A stretch of 64,000 bases of DNA from Marinobacter pelagius. Lineage in GTDB: Bacteria; Pseudomonadota; Gammaproteobacteria; Pseudomonadales; Oleiphilaceae. Below the pieces are notes generated by a model that was given only the letters and a program-made list of their open reading frames with translations, did not search any database and was not told where the DNA came from. Position numbers and translations under genes: made by a program. The DNA lies in the NCBI RefSeq assembly GCF_003315345.1, contig NZ_QNRO01000017.1, forward strand, positions 28,966-92,965, read 5' to 3'. Below, in pieces: positions 45,241 to 55,087 of this stretch. The first letter of the stretch is position 1; every line of letters begins with the position of its first letter.

Positions 45241-47882
45241 TGAATATCGTCCAGCATTTTACAGAGGGCGTCCTGAAGGGCCTGGCATTTCGTGGCATCG
45301 CTCAGCGGATCGCCGTGCTCGTCGGTAACAAAGAACACGTCCTCAACCCGCTCGCCCAGGGTCGCGATCTTGGCGTTACTCAGGCGGACACGGTGCTCCA
45401 GCAAGACCTGACCAATACGGGCCAGCAGGCCCGGGCGGTCCGGGGTGATCACTTCCATCACCGTGCGCTGGTTGATTGTGTCATTGGAGAAGGTCACTTC
45501 GGTGGGGAAGGCGAAGTGCTTGAGTTGCCGGGGCGTGCGGCGATGGATGATGTCCGGATAGTCCTCGGGATCGTCCAGCTCCTCGATCAGGCGCTTGCGA
45601 ACGCGCTCCTTGCGGGCCGGGTCCACGCCCAGGGGCTTACCCTGTTCGTCCAGAACCACGTAGGAGCTGATCGAGAACGGCCCCTCGCCGGAGCTGATGC
45701 GGGCGTCGACGATGTTTAGGTTCAGTTGCTCCAGCACCGCCGTTGTCGCGGCGAACAGCGCCACCCGGTCTTTCATATAGATGATGATCTGGGAGTAGCC
45801 TTCGGTGGGCCCGCCCCGGGTGTCCCGGATCAGGATCAGCGGGTCCGGGTTATCACCGTGGCGAATGATCGCCGCGGTCTGCCAGGCAATATCCACCGTG
45901 GAATCCTGGAGGAAATAGTCTTCATCCACGGTATCCCAGACGCGGTCGATCTGCTCGTCTGACATGTTCTGGGCATGCAGGATCTCCCGGGCTTCGGACT
46001 GGGTGGCGCGCACCCATTCCTGCCGGTCTACCGGGGTTTCCGTGCCCCGGCGCAGGGCCCGTTTGGCTTCGATGTACAGCTGCCTGAGCAGGGAAGCACG
46101 CCAGGTGTTCCACAGTTTCGGGTTGGTGGCGCTGATGTCACACACCGTCATGATGTAAAGGTAATCCAGGTGCGCCTGGCTGGGTACGGCCTTGGCGAAG
46201 GCATGGATGATCTGCGGGTCCGAGATGTCCTTGCGCTGGGCGGTCATGGACATCAACAGGTGATTCTCCACCAGCCAGGACACCAACTGGGTGTCCCGCT
46301 CGCTCAGGTGGTGCCGCTCGCAGAACGCCGCAGCATCCACCGCACCCAGTTCGGAATGGTCACCGCCGCGGCCCTTGGCGATGTCATGGTAGAGGCCGGC
46401 GATATAGAGCGTCTCGAGCTTCGGCAGATGGTGGATCAGCCGCGAGGCCAGGGGGTAGTCCGACCGGGTCTCGGCCCGGTTCAGGTGCACCATGTTGCGG
46501 ATGACCCGCATGGTATGGGCGTCCACCGTGTAGATGTGGAACAGGTCGTGCTGCATCTGGCCGATGATCTGGCCGAATTCCGGAAGGTAACGCCCCAGCA
46601 CGTTGTACTTCTTCATGGCACCCAGGGTCTGGTCCAGATCGTGGGGGGTGCGCAGCAGTTCCATAAACAGGGTGGTCACCGCCAGGTCCGTGCGGAAGGC
46701 GTCGTCGATCAGGTGCCGGTGTGCCCGCAGGGAGCGGATGGTGGTCGCGCGGATGCCCTTGATCTCCGGATGCTGGGCCATCAGCACGAAGATTTCCATG
46801 ATGGCGTAGGGCGCGTAGGCGAACACCTGGTTGTTTACCGCTTCTATATAGCGGTTGCGGATCTGGAACCGCTTGTTCAGGGGCTGGATGTCGTCCTCGT
46901 CACCTGCACCGAGGATGGCCTCGTCATAGTACTGCAGGATCACGTCGGTGAGCTCGGCCAGGGCCAGTACGGTACGGTAGTAGGACTGCATCATCAGCTC
47001 GACGCCCAGGCGCTTGCCTTCGTCCCGGTAACCGAGCATCTCGGCCAGGGCGCGCTGGTGGTCGAATAACAGGCGGTTCTCGTTCCGGTCCGCCAGCAGC
47101 TGCAGGCCATAGCGCAGCTGCCAGAGCAGGGTCTCGCCCTGGTAGAGGATCTGGTGTTCCTCTTCGGTCAGGATGCTGAAGCGGGTCAGGTCGGCAATGT
47201 TCTGCAGGCCGAAATGGCGCTTGGTGATCCAGCCGATGGTCTGGATGTCGCGCAGGGCACCGGGTGAGCCCTTGAGGTTGGGCTCCAGGTTGTATTCGGT
47301 ATCGCCATATTTCTTGTGGCGCTCCTGCTGTTCCTCGCGCTTGGCAATAAAATAGTCGCGATCGGTGCTGACATCATCCGAGTAGACCTGTTCGCTCAGA
47401 TAGTACCGAAGACTGTCCGGGCCGGCGATGGTCCGGGTTTCCAGCAGGTTGGTGAGGATGGTGACATCCTCCCGGGCCGCGGCCATGCTTTCTTCGATGC
47501 TGCGGACACTGTGGCCGATATCCAGCTTCAGATCCCAGAGCAGGGTCACGAAGGCGCCGAGGTCGTCCTGCCATTCCTCCCGGATGCCGTCGCGGGTCAG
47601 GATCAGCAGGTCGATGTCGGAATGGGGATGCAGCTCACCGCGCCCATAGCCGCCAACGGCAATGAGCGCGATGTCCTCGGAGCTGGCAAAGGGGTAACGG
47701 TTCCAGATCAGTCTGAGAACCGTATCGATCGTATCCGCCCTGGAATGGACGAGGGCCCGGACATCCGCGCCCTGTCGAAACGCCTTGGCATCAGCGGTAT
47801 ACCTTTCCTTTAACAATTCCCTTGCCGCGGAAACCGGGGAGGGATCTTTGCTGATGCGGTGTTCCAGGTCGTTTCGGTCCAC
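45237..47882 (-). CDS. glnD: Bifunctional uridylyltransferase/uridylyl-removing enzyme
   Basis: An 881-residue GlnD that adds or removes UMP on PII proteins in response to glutamine. It starts with GTG (MDRNDLEHRISKDPSPVSAA) immediately after map. Domains: nucleotidyltransferase with GGYGRGELHPHSDIDLLILT (about 82-101), the GlnD helical region, HD hydrolase with GLYHDIAKGRGGDHSELGA (about 500) and two C-terminal ACT domains (about 690-770 and 805-880). Length and domain order are normal. Confidence 0.97.
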   Translation of the reverse strand: MDRNDLEHRISKDPSPVSAARELLKERYTADAKAFRQGADVRALVHSRADTIDTVLRLIWNRYPFASSEDIALIAVGGYGRGELHPHSDIDLLILTRDGIREEWQDDLGAFVTLLWDLKLDIGHSVRSIEESMAAAREDVTILTNLLETRTIAGPDSLRYYLSEQVYSDDVSTDRDYFIAKREEQQERHKKYGDTEYNLEPNLKGSPGALRDIQTIGWITKRHFGLQNIADLTRFSILTEEEHQILYQGETLLWQLRYGLQLLADRNENRLLFDHQRALAEMLGYRDEGKRLGVELMMQSYYRTVLALAELTDVILQYYDEAILGAGDEDDIQPLNKRFQIRNRYIEAVNNQVFAYAPYAIMEIFVLMAQHPEIKGIRATTIRSLRAHRHLIDDAFRTDLAVTTLFMELLRTPHDLDQTLGAMKKYNVLGRYLPEFGQIIGQMQHDLFHIYTVDAHTMRVIRNMVHLNRAETRSDYPLASRLIHHLPKLETLYIAGLYHDIAKGRGGDHSELGAVDAAAFCERHHLSERDTQLVSWLVENHLLMSMTAQRKDISDPQIIHAFAKAVPSQAHLDYLYIMTVCDISATNPKLWNTWRASLLRQLYIEAKRALRRGTETPVDRQEWVRATQSEAREILHAQNMSDEQIDRVWDTVDEDYFLQDSTVDIAWQTAAIIRHGDNPDPLILIRDTRGGPTEGYSQIIIYMKDRVALFAATTAVLEQLNLNIVDARISSGEGPFSISSYVVLDEQGKPLGVDPARKERVRKRLIEELDDPEDYPDIIHRRTPRQLKHFAFPTEVTFSNDTINQRTVMEVITPDRPGLLARIGQVLLEHRVRLSNAKIATLGERVEDVFFVTDEHGDPLSDATKCQALQDALCKMLDDIQ

Positions 47883-48653
47883 TTAGAAGGACTCTTCCGA
47901 TCGTTTGGTCAGAATCTCGTGGCCATCGGCGGTCACGAGGATGGTGTGTTCCCACTGGGCGGACAGCTTGTGGTCCTTTGTGACCACGGTCCAGCCGTCC
48001 GGCAGCAGCTTGGTCTGGTACTTGCCCTGGTTGATCATCGGCTCGATGGTGAAGGTCATGCCTTCCTGCAGTTCCAGGCCGGTGCCCGGCTTGCCGTAAT
48101 GCATCACCTGAGGCTCTTCGTGGAACACCTTGCCGATACCATGGCCGCAGTAATCCCGGACCACCGAATAGTGGTGCTTTTCGGCGTGCTTCTGGATCAC
48201 GTTGCCGATATCGCCGAGGCGGGTTCCGGGCTTCACCAGTTCAATACCTTTATATAGGCACTCCTGGGTAATCCGGATCAGGCGCTCGGTGCCGGGCTTG
48301 GGCTTGCCCACGATCCACATCTTGCTGGTGTCGCCATGGTATTCGTCCTTGATCACGGTGACATCGATGTTAAGGATATCGCCGTCCTTCAGGATTTTCT
48401 TTTCGGACGGAATGCCGTGACAGATCACATGGTTGACCGACGTGCAGATGGACTTCGGAAACCCCTTATAATTGAGAGGCGCGGGAATGGCCTTCTGAAC
48501 GTTCACGATATAGTCGTGGCAAATGCGATCGAGTTCCTCGGTGGAAACGCCGGGCTTGATATGCTCGTCGATCATTTCCAGAACTTCCGCCGCCAGACGG
48601 CCGGCTACGCGCATTTTCTCGATTTCTTCCGGGGTCTTTATCGATACCTGCAT
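47883..48653 (-). CDS. map: Type I methionine aminopeptidase
   Basis: A 256-residue cytoplasmic enzyme that removes the initiator methionine. The start at 48653 (MQVSIKTPEEIEKMRVAGRL) follows GGAAG; the longer frame upstream is not supported. Active-site segments: LNYKGFPKSICTSVNHVICH with His, GDILNIDVTVIKDEYHGDTS with two metal Asp, YCGHGIGKVFHEEPQVMHYG, MTFTIEPMINQG and the last Glu in WEHTILVT. Its TAA abuts the GTG of glnD. The divergent rpsB arrangement is classical. Confidence 0.97.
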   Translation of the reverse strand: MQVSIKTPEEIEKMRVAGRLAAEVLEMIDEHIKPGVSTEELDRICHDYIVNVQKAIPAPLNYKGFPKSICTSVNHVICHGIPSEKKILKDGDILNIDVTVIKDEYHGDTSKMWIVGKPKPGTERLIRITQECLYKGIELVKPGTRLGDIGNVIQKHAEKHHYSVVRDYCGHGIGKVFHEEPQVMHYGKPGTGLELQEGMTFTIEPMINQGKYQTKLLPDGWTVVTKDHKLSAQWEHTILVTADGHEILTKRSEESF

Positions 48654-48759
48654 CGGGCTTCCTGTTGATTTGAACCAAACCAGCATTTTAAGGGTGCGGG
48701 AAGCTGCGTACAAGGAAGCTTCTTGGCAAAATTAATGGCGTTGTAAGGCCGATTTATGG

Positions 48760-48904
48760 TATAAACGCGCCCGCCGGAAACGAATCCGGCAAATTCACAC
48801 ACGTGTCGGCACGTTGTCCCAGGGTGCCTTCTTCTGTTTATACAGGAGCTGGTTGGGTCAATCGGACGCGTGGAGGCCTAACCCGAAGCTAAAAGGTAAA
48901 TATC
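48760..48904 (+). promoter_or_regulatory. rpsB leader with two hairpins (candidate S2 autoregulatory leader)
   Basis: A TATAAA at 48760-48765 is a possible -10 element without a convincing -35 at 17 bases. Downstream, GCCGG/CCGGC (48773-48790) and GGCAC/GTGCC (48808-48828) can pair, and the remaining GGTTGGGTCAATCGG stretch precedes the gene. In gammaproteobacteria the rpsB-tsf leader is a known structured site through which S2 represses its own operon; this leader has the right position and length, but a match to that motif was not computed. Confidence 0.5.
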
Positions 48905-49657
48905 ATGGCTCAGGTAAATATGCGTGACCTGCTCAAGGCAGGTGCTCACTTCGGTCACCAGACCCGTTACTGGAACCCGAAAATGTCCAAGTACATCTTC
49001 GGTGCCCGCAACAAGATTCATATCATCAACCTCGAGCAGACTGTTCCTGCCATGGAAGAAGCGCTGAAGGTCGTTCAGCAGCTGGCAGAGAACAAGAACA
49101 AGATCCTGTTCGTCGGTACCAAGCGTTCCGCCGCCAAGATCATCAAGGAAGAAGCTCAGCGTGCCGGTCAGCCGTACGTAAACCACCGCTGGTTGGGTGG
49201 TATGCTGACCAACTACAAGACCATTCGTCAGTCCATCCGTCGCTACCGTGACCTGGAAACCCAGAGCCAGGACGGTACTTTCGACAAGCTGACCAAGAAA
49301 GAAGCCCTGGACCGTACCCGTGAAATGGACCGCCTGGAGCGTTCCATCGGTGGTATCAAGGACATGGGCGGCCTGCCGGACGCCATGTTCGTGATCGACG
49401 TGGACCACGAGCGTATCGCCATCAAGGAAGCCAACAAGCTGGGCATCCCCGTGATCGGTGTGGTTGATACCAACAGCGATCCGGACGGCGTTGATTACGT
49501 GATCCCGGGTAACGATGACGCCATCCGCGCCATCCAGATCTACGTGAAGGCTGTTGCCGACACCTGCCTCGAAGCAGCCCAGTCTGCCGGCGCAGGCGCT
49601 GACGAGTTCGTAGAAGTCAGCGAAGACGCGGAAGGCGCCGCTCCGGCCGCCGAGTGA
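48905..49657 (+). CDS. rpsB: 30S ribosomal protein S2
   Basis: A 250-residue S2 protein: [60 protein letters not shown] and [20 protein letters not shown] are textbook family segments. The acidic alanine-rich tail (from about 225) is common in marine relatives. It is the first gene of the translation cluster, with tsf 93 bases downstream. Confidence 0.99.
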   Translation: MAQVNMRDLLKAGAHFGHQTRYWNPKMSKYIFGARNKIHIINLEQTVPAMEEALKVVQQLAENKNKILFVGTKRSAAKIIKEEAQRAGQPYVNHRWLGGMLTNYKTIRQSIRRYRDLETQSQDGTFDKLTKKEALDRTREMDRLERSIGGIKDMGGLPDAMFVIDVDHERIAIKEANKLGIPVIGVVDTNSDPDGVDYVIPGNDDAIRAIQIYVKAVADTCLEAAQSAGAGADEFVEVSEDAEGAAPAAE

Positions 49658-49750
49658 CGCGTAAGTTTCACGTTTGAGATGTAAGGTATGCCCGCCTGTT
49701 TATCCGGGCATACCTCCCCACCGAATTCGGACTATTTAAGAGGATTGAAC

Positions 49751-50620
49751 ATGGCTGCAATTACCGCTGCAATGGTCAAAGAGCTGCGCGAGCGCACCGG
49801 TCTTGGCATGATGGAGTGCAAGAAGGCACTGGTTGAGGCTGATGGCAGTGTTGAAGCTGCGATCGAAGAGCTGCGCAAGTCTTCCGGCCTGAAGGCTGCC
49901 AAGAAGGCTGGCCGTACCGCTGCCGAAGGTGTTTCCCTGATCAAGATCTCCGACGACAACACCGTTGCCTACATCCTGGAAGTGAACTCCGAGACCGACT
50001 TCGTTGCTCGTGATGACAACTTCATGGCGTTCGCCAACGACGTTCTGGAAGTTGCCTTCGAAAAAGGCGAGACCGACGTTGCCAAGCTGATGGAAGGGGA
50101 TCTGGAAGCCAAGCGCGAGGCGCTGGTTCAGAAGATCGGCGAGAACATCACTGTTCGTCGCATCGTGAAGGTAGAAGGCCCGGTTGTTGGCGGCTACGTT
50201 CACAGCAACAACAAGATCGCATCCGTTGTCGCTCTGACTGCCGGTGATCCGGAAGTTGCCCGTGACATCGCCATGCACGCTGCCGCGGTTAACCCGCGTG
50301 TAGGCAAGCCGGAAGATATGCCGGAAGAAGAGCTGGAAAAAGAAAAGGATATCATCAAGGCCCAGCCGGATATGGAAGGCAAGCCTGCTGAAATCGTCGA
50401 GAAGATGATGGGCGGCCGTATCAAGAAGTTCCTGGCCGAGAACAGCCTGGTTGAGCAGCCGTTCGTCAAGAACCCGGACCAGACTGTGGGCGAGCTGATC
50501 AAGTCTGCCGGCGCCGAGCTGGTTGGCTTTGTTCGCCTGGAAGTGGGTGAGGGCATCGAGAAGGAAGAAGTCGACTTTGCTGCCGAGGTTGCTGCTGCAG
50601 CCGGTACTGGCAAGGCCTGA
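49751..50620 (+). CDS. tsf: Elongation factor Ts
   Basis: A 289-residue EF-Ts, the exchange factor that recycles EF-Tu·GDP. ATG at 49751 follows AAGAGGATTGAAC; the longer frame is intergenic. The UBA-like N domain ([20 protein letters not shown] with [11 protein letters not shown]), the core ([20 protein letters not shown]) and the C-terminal segment ([20 protein letters not shown]) are present. It is followed by a 178-base gap with several hairpins before pyrH. Confidence 0.98.
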   Translation: MAAITAAMVKELRERTGLGMMECKKALVEADGSVEAAIEELRKSSGLKAAKKAGRTAAEGVSLIKISDDNTVAYILEVNSETDFVARDDNFMAFANDVLEVAFEKGETDVAKLMEGDLEAKREALVQKIGENITVRRIVKVEGPVVGGYVHSNNKIASVVALTAGDPEVARDIAMHAAAVNPRVGKPEDMPEEELEKEKDIIKAQPDMEGKPAEIVEKMMGGRIKKFLAENSLVEQPFVKNPDQTVGELIKSAGAELVGFVRLEVGEGIEKEEVDFAAEVAAAAGTGKA

Positions 50621-50683
50621 TCCTTCCTGACGGTGCCGGGGCTGGTCTCCGGCACCAACCTGAGTCTGCCACGTTAGTTGGGG

Positions 50684-50752
50684 AAGCCCGGCTCTCGTGG
50701 CGGGCTTGTATCTGAGATACCCCTTTTTTGAGGAGTATGTCAGATACAAGCC
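50684..50752 (+). promoter_or_regulatory. Mutually exclusive hairpins in the tsf-pyrH gap
   Basis: A long hairpin spans 50703-50752: 22-base arms (from GGCTTGTATCTGA and to TCAGATACAAGCC) pair with only two mismatches around the loop TTTTTG. Its first bases overlap the right arm of another hairpin (AAGCCCG 50684-50690 with CGGGCTT 50701-50707), and a third small stem GTATC-TGA-GATAC (50708-50720) is followed by CCCC and six T. The structures cannot all form together, an arrangement like an attenuator or processing site upstream of pyrH. A further stem GGTGCCGG/CCGGCACC lies at 50632-50656. Function is not shown. Confidence 0.55.
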
Positions 50753-50798
50753 TGAAAACCGTTTATGCGGATAGCCATCAGACGAAAAGGGGATCACC

Positions 50799-51527
50799 AT
50801 GCCGACATCTTCGAAAAACCAGCCCAGATACAAGCGTGTTCTGCTCAAGCTCAGTGGCGAAGCCCTGATGGGCGACCATGATTTCGGTATTGATCCCAAA
50901 GTTCTTGATCGCATGGCCCTGGAAATCGGCGCCCTCATCGGCATCGGCGTTCAGGTTGGCCTGGTGATCGGCGGCGGTAACCTGTTCCGTGGCGCAGCCC
51001 TGAACGCGGCAGGTCTGGACCGGGTCACCGGAGACCACATGGGCATGCTGGCCACTGTGATGAACGGTCTGGCCATGCGGGACGCCCTGGAGCGTTCCAA
51101 CATCCGCACCCGCGTCATGTCGGCCATCCCCATGAGTGGTATCGTGGAGCATTATGATCGCCGCCGTGCGGTGCGTGATCTGAAAGAAGGCGATGTGGTG
51201 ATCTTCAGTGCCGGTACCGGTAACCCGTTCTTTACCACCGATTCGGCCGCCTGCCTGCGCGGAATCGAAATTGAGGCGGATGCGGTCCTGAAGGCAACCA
51301 AAGTGGATGGTGTGTACTCGGCGGACCCCAACCTGGATCCGACCGCGGAAAAGTACGATCACCTCACCTATGATGAGGTGCTGGACAAGAAGCTGGGCGT
51401 GATGGATCTGACGGCTATCGTCCTGGCGCGGGATCACGGTATCCCGCTGCGGGTGTTCAACATGAACCGCCCGGGTGTGCTGACACGCATCGTGACCGGC
51501 GAAAAAGAAGGTACACTGATCGAATAA
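50799..51527 (+). CDS. pyrH: UMP kinase
   Basis: A 242-residue hexameric bacterial UMP kinase of the amino-acid-kinase fold, converting UMP to UDP. Segments: [80 protein letters not shown] and the [20 protein letters not shown] loop. ATG lies behind AAAGGGGATCACC. Order rpsB-tsf-pyrH-frr is standard. Confidence 0.98.
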   Translation: MPTSSKNQPRYKRVLLKLSGEALMGDHDFGIDPKVLDRMALEIGALIGIGVQVGLVIGGGNLFRGAALNAAGLDRVTGDHMGMLATVMNGLAMRDALERSNIRTRVMSAIPMSGIVEHYDRRRAVRDLKEGDVVIFSAGTGNPFFTTDSAACLRGIEIEADAVLKATKVDGVYSADPNLDPTAEKYDHLTYDEVLDKKLGVMDLTAIVLARDHGIPLRVFNMNRPGVLTRIVTGEKEGTLIE

Positions 51528-51594
51528 CACGGTAAGCCGTCCCGCCAGATAAGGGTCGGCTCACGGAATGACCTGACGAATTGAGGATGCTGAA

Positions 51595-52152
51595 GTGATT
51601 AACGACATCAAAGCAGAAGCCGAGAAGAAAATGAAGAAGAGCCTCGAGGCTCTGCACTCGGCGTTCAACAAGATCCGGACTGGCCGCGCCCACCCGGCAA
51701 TCCTGGACAGCGTGATGGTTAACTACTATGGCCAGGAAACGCCGCTCAAGCAGGTGGCCAGCGTCAATGTGGAAGACAACCGCACCCTGACTGTCTCCCC
51801 CTGGGAGAAGAACCTGGTGCCGACCATCGAGAAAGCGATCATGACCTCCGATCTGGGCCTGAACCCGGCCACCAGCGGCGATGTGATCCGTGTGCCCATG
51901 CCCATGCTCACCGAGGAAACCCGTCGGGAGATGGTCAAGCAGGCCAAGGCTGATGCCGAGCATGGTCGGGTCTCCATCCGTAATGCCCGGCGTGACGCCA
52001 ACAACATGATCAAGGAACTGTTGAAGGAGAAGGAAATCACCGAGGACGACGAGCGCCGTGGTGAGGACGAGATCCAGAAGCTGACGGATAAGTACATCGC
52101 CGAAGTCGAGAAAATGCTCAAGAGCAAAGAAGAGGACCTGATGGCGGTCTGA
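51595..52152 (+). CDS. frr: Ribosome recycling factor
   Basis: A 185-residue RRF that splits post-termination ribosomes with EF-G. It starts with GTG ([20 protein letters not shown]) behind GAGGATGCTGAA. The three-helix bundle ([40 protein letters not shown]) and the beta domain ([20 protein letters not shown], then [20 protein letters not shown]) are intact. It lies 67 bases after pyrH and 66 before uppS. Confidence 0.98.
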   Translation: MINDIKAEAEKKMKKSLEALHSAFNKIRTGRAHPAILDSVMVNYYGQETPLKQVASVNVEDNRTLTVSPWEKNLVPTIEKAIMTSDLGLNPATSGDVIRVPMPMLTEETRREMVKQAKADAEHGRVSIRNARRDANNMIKELLKEKEITEDDERRGEDEIQKLTDKYIAEVEKMLKSKEEDLMAV

Positions 52153-52218
52153 TCCGTCGCGGTTCTCAAAAGTACACAGACGGTCCGGAGAACTGACCCG
52201 GACCGCGCAGGGGATTTC

Positions 52219-52989
52219 ATGACGGGAAATGTAACCGCGGAAATTCCGGTGTCGGCGGACAGCCGGCCCCGGCATGTGGCCATTATCATGGACGGTAATA
52301 ACCGGTGGGCGAAAGCCCATCGGCTGACAGGAGTGGCGGGCCACAAGGCCGGCGTGAATGCAGTCAAGGCCGTGGTTGAGACCTGTGCCCGCGAGGGCGT
52401 CGAGGTACTCACCCTGTTCGCGTTCTCCAGCGAGAACTGGCGCCGGCCAAAAGACGAGGTCTCCGCGCTGATGCGGTTGTTCCTGATCGCCCTGGAGCGG
52501 GAGGTCCGCAAGCTGCACCGGAACAACATCCGGTTGCGCATCATCGGCGATCGCTCTGCCTTCAGCCCGGTGCTCCGGGAGCACATGGACAAGGCCGAGG
52601 AGCTGACCCGCAATAACACGCAGATGACCCTGGTCGTTGCTGCCAACTACGGCGGGCACTGGGACATCACCCAGGCGACCCGGAAGGTGGCCGAGAAGGT
52701 TCGTGCCGGTGAGCTGGCGCCGTCAGACATCACCGATGACATGATCCAGCAGCACCTGAGCATCGGTGACCTGCCGATGCCTGACCTGATGATCCGCACC
52801 GCCGGTGAGCAACGGATCAGCAATTTCCTGCTCTGGCACCTTGCCTACACCGAATTCTATTTCTCCCCGGTATTCTGGCCCGACTTCAAACACGAAGAGA
52901 TGGGTAAGGCACTGGAGGCCTATGCCGGACGGCAGCGCCGATTTGGTCAGACGGACGACCAGATCGCGGCCAAGGCCGCACAACAATAA
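52219..52989 (+). CDS. uppS: Undecaprenyl diphosphate synthase (cis-prenyltransferase)
   Basis: A 256-residue enzyme that elongates farnesyl diphosphate with isopentenyl diphosphate to the C55 lipid carrier precursor for cell wall. Catalytic Asp25 lies in HVAIIMDGNNRWAKAH; other motifs are LTLFAFSSENWRRPKDEVSA, VAANYGGHWDI and PDLMIRTAGEQRISNFLLWH. It is followed 22 bases later by cdsA, as in the typical gammaproteobacterial cluster. Confidence 0.97.
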   Translation: MTGNVTAEIPVSADSRPRHVAIIMDGNNRWAKAHRLTGVAGHKAGVNAVKAVVETCAREGVEVLTLFAFSSENWRRPKDEVSALMRLFLIALEREVRKLHRNNIRLRIIGDRSAFSPVLREHMDKAEELTRNNTQMTLVVAANYGGHWDITQATRKVAEKVRAGELAPSDITDDMIQQHLSIGDLPMPDLMIRTAGEQRISNFLLWHLAYTEFYFSPVFWPDFKHEEMGKALEAYAGRQRRFGQTDDQIAAKAAQQ

Positions 52990-53011
52990 TGATGCATAAG
53001 CGATTCCGACC

Positions 53012-53851
53012 GTGCTCAAGACCCGAATTATTACAGCCCTGATCCTGGCTCCCATCGCCATTGGCGGTATCTTCTTTCTTCCTCCCCTGGGATTCGCACT
53101 GTTCACCGGCGCCGTGATTACCATTGGCGCCTGGGAATGGGCCAATATGTCCGGAATTGAAGGGCAGGGCGGCCGCGTGGCCTACGCCGCGGTAACAGCG
53201 GCGATTCTCTACGGCCTGCTGAACGTACCAGCTGTGCTGGTGCTGTGGCTGGCCCTGGCCTGGTGGGTCATTTGTTTCCTGCTTGTTCGCAGCTACCCAC
53301 AGGGTTCCGACCGTTGGGGCAGTCTTCCCATGCGTGCGGTGATGGGGCTGTTCGTGCTGGTACCCGCCTGGGTGGGCCTGAATCACTTGCGCACCGGCGG
53401 CTTCCAGTTCGGGGACGTAGCCAATAATCTATGGGTCATCCTGTATGTATTCTGTGTGGTCTGGGTGGCGGATATCGGTGCCTACTTTGCCGGGCGTGCA
53501 TTCGGCAAGGCCAAGCTGGCACCCCGCGTCAGTCCGGGCAAATCCTGGGCGGGTGTCTGGGGTGGTCTGACCGCGGTCGGTGTCTTCGCCGTTATTGTCA
53601 GCAGCCTGGCCTCAGCCAGCCTCACGGAAACCCTGTTACTGGTCGCAGCCAGCCTGTTCACCGGCCTGGTGTCCGTGCTCGGCGATCTGCTTGAAAGCAT
53701 GCTCAAGCGCTTCCGTGGGATCAAGGACAGCAGCCAGCTGTTGCCCGGGCACGGTGGTATCATGGATCGGATCGATAGTCTGACCGCCGCCATTCCCGTC
53801 TTCGCACTGATCATCACCCAGCTCGGCTGGCTGACCACCGGGCACTGGTAA
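53012..53851 (+). CDS. cdsA: Phosphatidate cytidylyltransferase
   Basis: A 279-residue integral membrane enzyme with about eight hydrophobic helices that makes CDP-diacylglycerol from phosphatidate and CTP. It starts with GTG ([20 protein letters not shown]). The signature is in the C-terminal part: [15 protein letters not shown], then [20 protein letters not shown] and [14 protein letters not shown]. The dxr gene begins 2 bases after its stop. Confidence 0.96.
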   Translation: MLKTRIITALILAPIAIGGIFFLPPLGFALFTGAVITIGAWEWANMSGIEGQGGRVAYAAVTAAILYGLLNVPAVLVLWLALAWWVICFLLVRSYPQGSDRWGSLPMRAVMGLFVLVPAWVGLNHLRTGGFQFGDVANNLWVILYVFCVVWVADIGAYFAGRAFGKAKLAPRVSPGKSWAGVWGGLTAVGVFAVIVSSLASASLTETLLLVAASLFTGLVSVLGDLLESMLKRFRGIKDSSQLLPGHGGIMDRIDSLTAAIPVFALIITQLGWLTTGHW

Positions 53852-53853
53852 CC

Positions 53854-55038
53854 ATGGCACAGCGTACCGTCACCCTTCTCGGAGCCACCGGTTCCATCGG
53901 ACTGAGCACCCTGGATGTCATCCGGCGCCACCCGGAGCGGTTCTCCGTGTATGCGCTGACAGCCGGCACCCGGGCGAAGGAACTGGCGGTTCTGTGCCGG
54001 GAATTCCGACCTGCGGTGGCGGTCATGGCTAGCACCGAGGCGGCGGAAACGCTGAAAGAATTGCTTGCCGACCTGCCGGAAATCCGCGTACTGGCCGGCG
54101 AGGAAGGGCTTTGTGAGGTAGCTTCGGCACCGGAAGCAGACACCGTGATGGCCGCCATCGTTGGCGCTGCCGGGCTGCCGCCGACTCTTGCCGCAGTTCG
54201 TGCCGGCAAACGTGTGCTGCTGGCCAACAAGGAAGCCCTGGTGATGTCCGGCCAGCTGTTCATGGACGCCGTGGCCGAATCCGGTGCGGAACTGTTGCCC
54301 ATCGATTCCGAGCACAACGCTATTTTCCAGTGCATGCCGGCGGACAAGGTTCGTGACCCCCGGGGCGCCGGTATCACCCGGATCCTGTTGACCGCCTCCG
54401 GCGGCCCGTTCCGAACCCATACCGTGGAGCAGCTACGCTGTGTTTCCCCGGCCGAGGCCTGTGCCCACCCCAACTGGTCCATGGGCCAGAAAATCTCCGT
54501 GGATTCAGCAACCCTGATGAACAAGGGCCTGGAGTTGATCGAGGCCTGCTGGCTGTTCAACACCACGCCGGCAAACATCGAGGTACATGTACATCCGGAG
54601 AGCATCATTCACTCCATGGTGGAGTACGCGGACGGCTCGGTGCTGGCCCAGCTCGGCAGCCCGGACATGCGCACGCCCATCGCTAACGGTCTGGCCTGGC
54701 CCGAGCGGATTGACGCCGGTGTCGCGCCCCTGGACCTGTTTGCCATTGGCCGCTTTCACTTCGAACGGCCGGATCTGGTGCGCTTCCCCTGCCTGCGCCT
54801 GGCCGCGGAAGCCTTCGTGGCTGGTGGCACGGCTCCGGCCGCTCTGAATGCCGCCAACGAGATCGCTGTGGCGGCATTTCTGGAAGGAACACTGTGTTTT
54901 GCCGATATCCCCGTTATTATAGAGCGGACACTGGCGGCCACCGAGGTGGTGCCGGCAGACAGCTTTGAGACCATCTTCGCCAAGGACGCCGAGGCCCGTC
55001 GGCACGCCAGGGAACAGATCGGCCTGCTGACTGTCTGA
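53854..55038 (+). CDS. dxr: 1-deoxy-D-xylulose-5-phosphate reductoisomerase
   Basis: A 394-residue NADPH enzyme making 2-C-methyl-D-erythritol 4-phosphate in the MEP isoprenoid route. Cofactor motif [16 protein letters not shown] (residues 7-22), [13 protein letters not shown], the metal/substrate segment [28 protein letters not shown], and [20 protein letters not shown] with [17 protein letters not shown]. Length is normal. It is tightly packed after cdsA and 49 bases before rseP. Confidence 0.98.
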   Translation: MAQRTVTLLGATGSIGLSTLDVIRRHPERFSVYALTAGTRAKELAVLCREFRPAVAVMASTEAAETLKELLADLPEIRVLAGEEGLCEVASAPEADTVMAAIVGAAGLPPTLAAVRAGKRVLLANKEALVMSGQLFMDAVAESGAELLPIDSEHNAIFQCMPADKVRDPRGAGITRILLTASGGPFRTHTVEQLRCVSPAEACAHPNWSMGQKISVDSATLMNKGLELIEACWLFNTTPANIEVHVHPESIIHSMVEYADGSVLAQLGSPDMRTPIANGLAWPERIDAGVAPLDLFAIGRFHFERPDLVRFPCLRLAAEAFVAGGTAPAALNAANEIAVAAFLEGTLCFADIPVIIERTLAATEVVPADSFETIFAKDAEARRHAREQIGLLTV

Positions 55039-55087
55039 AATCGTCGGCGGTTTTGCTGCCTGGCTTGACTCACTAACCGGGAACGCT

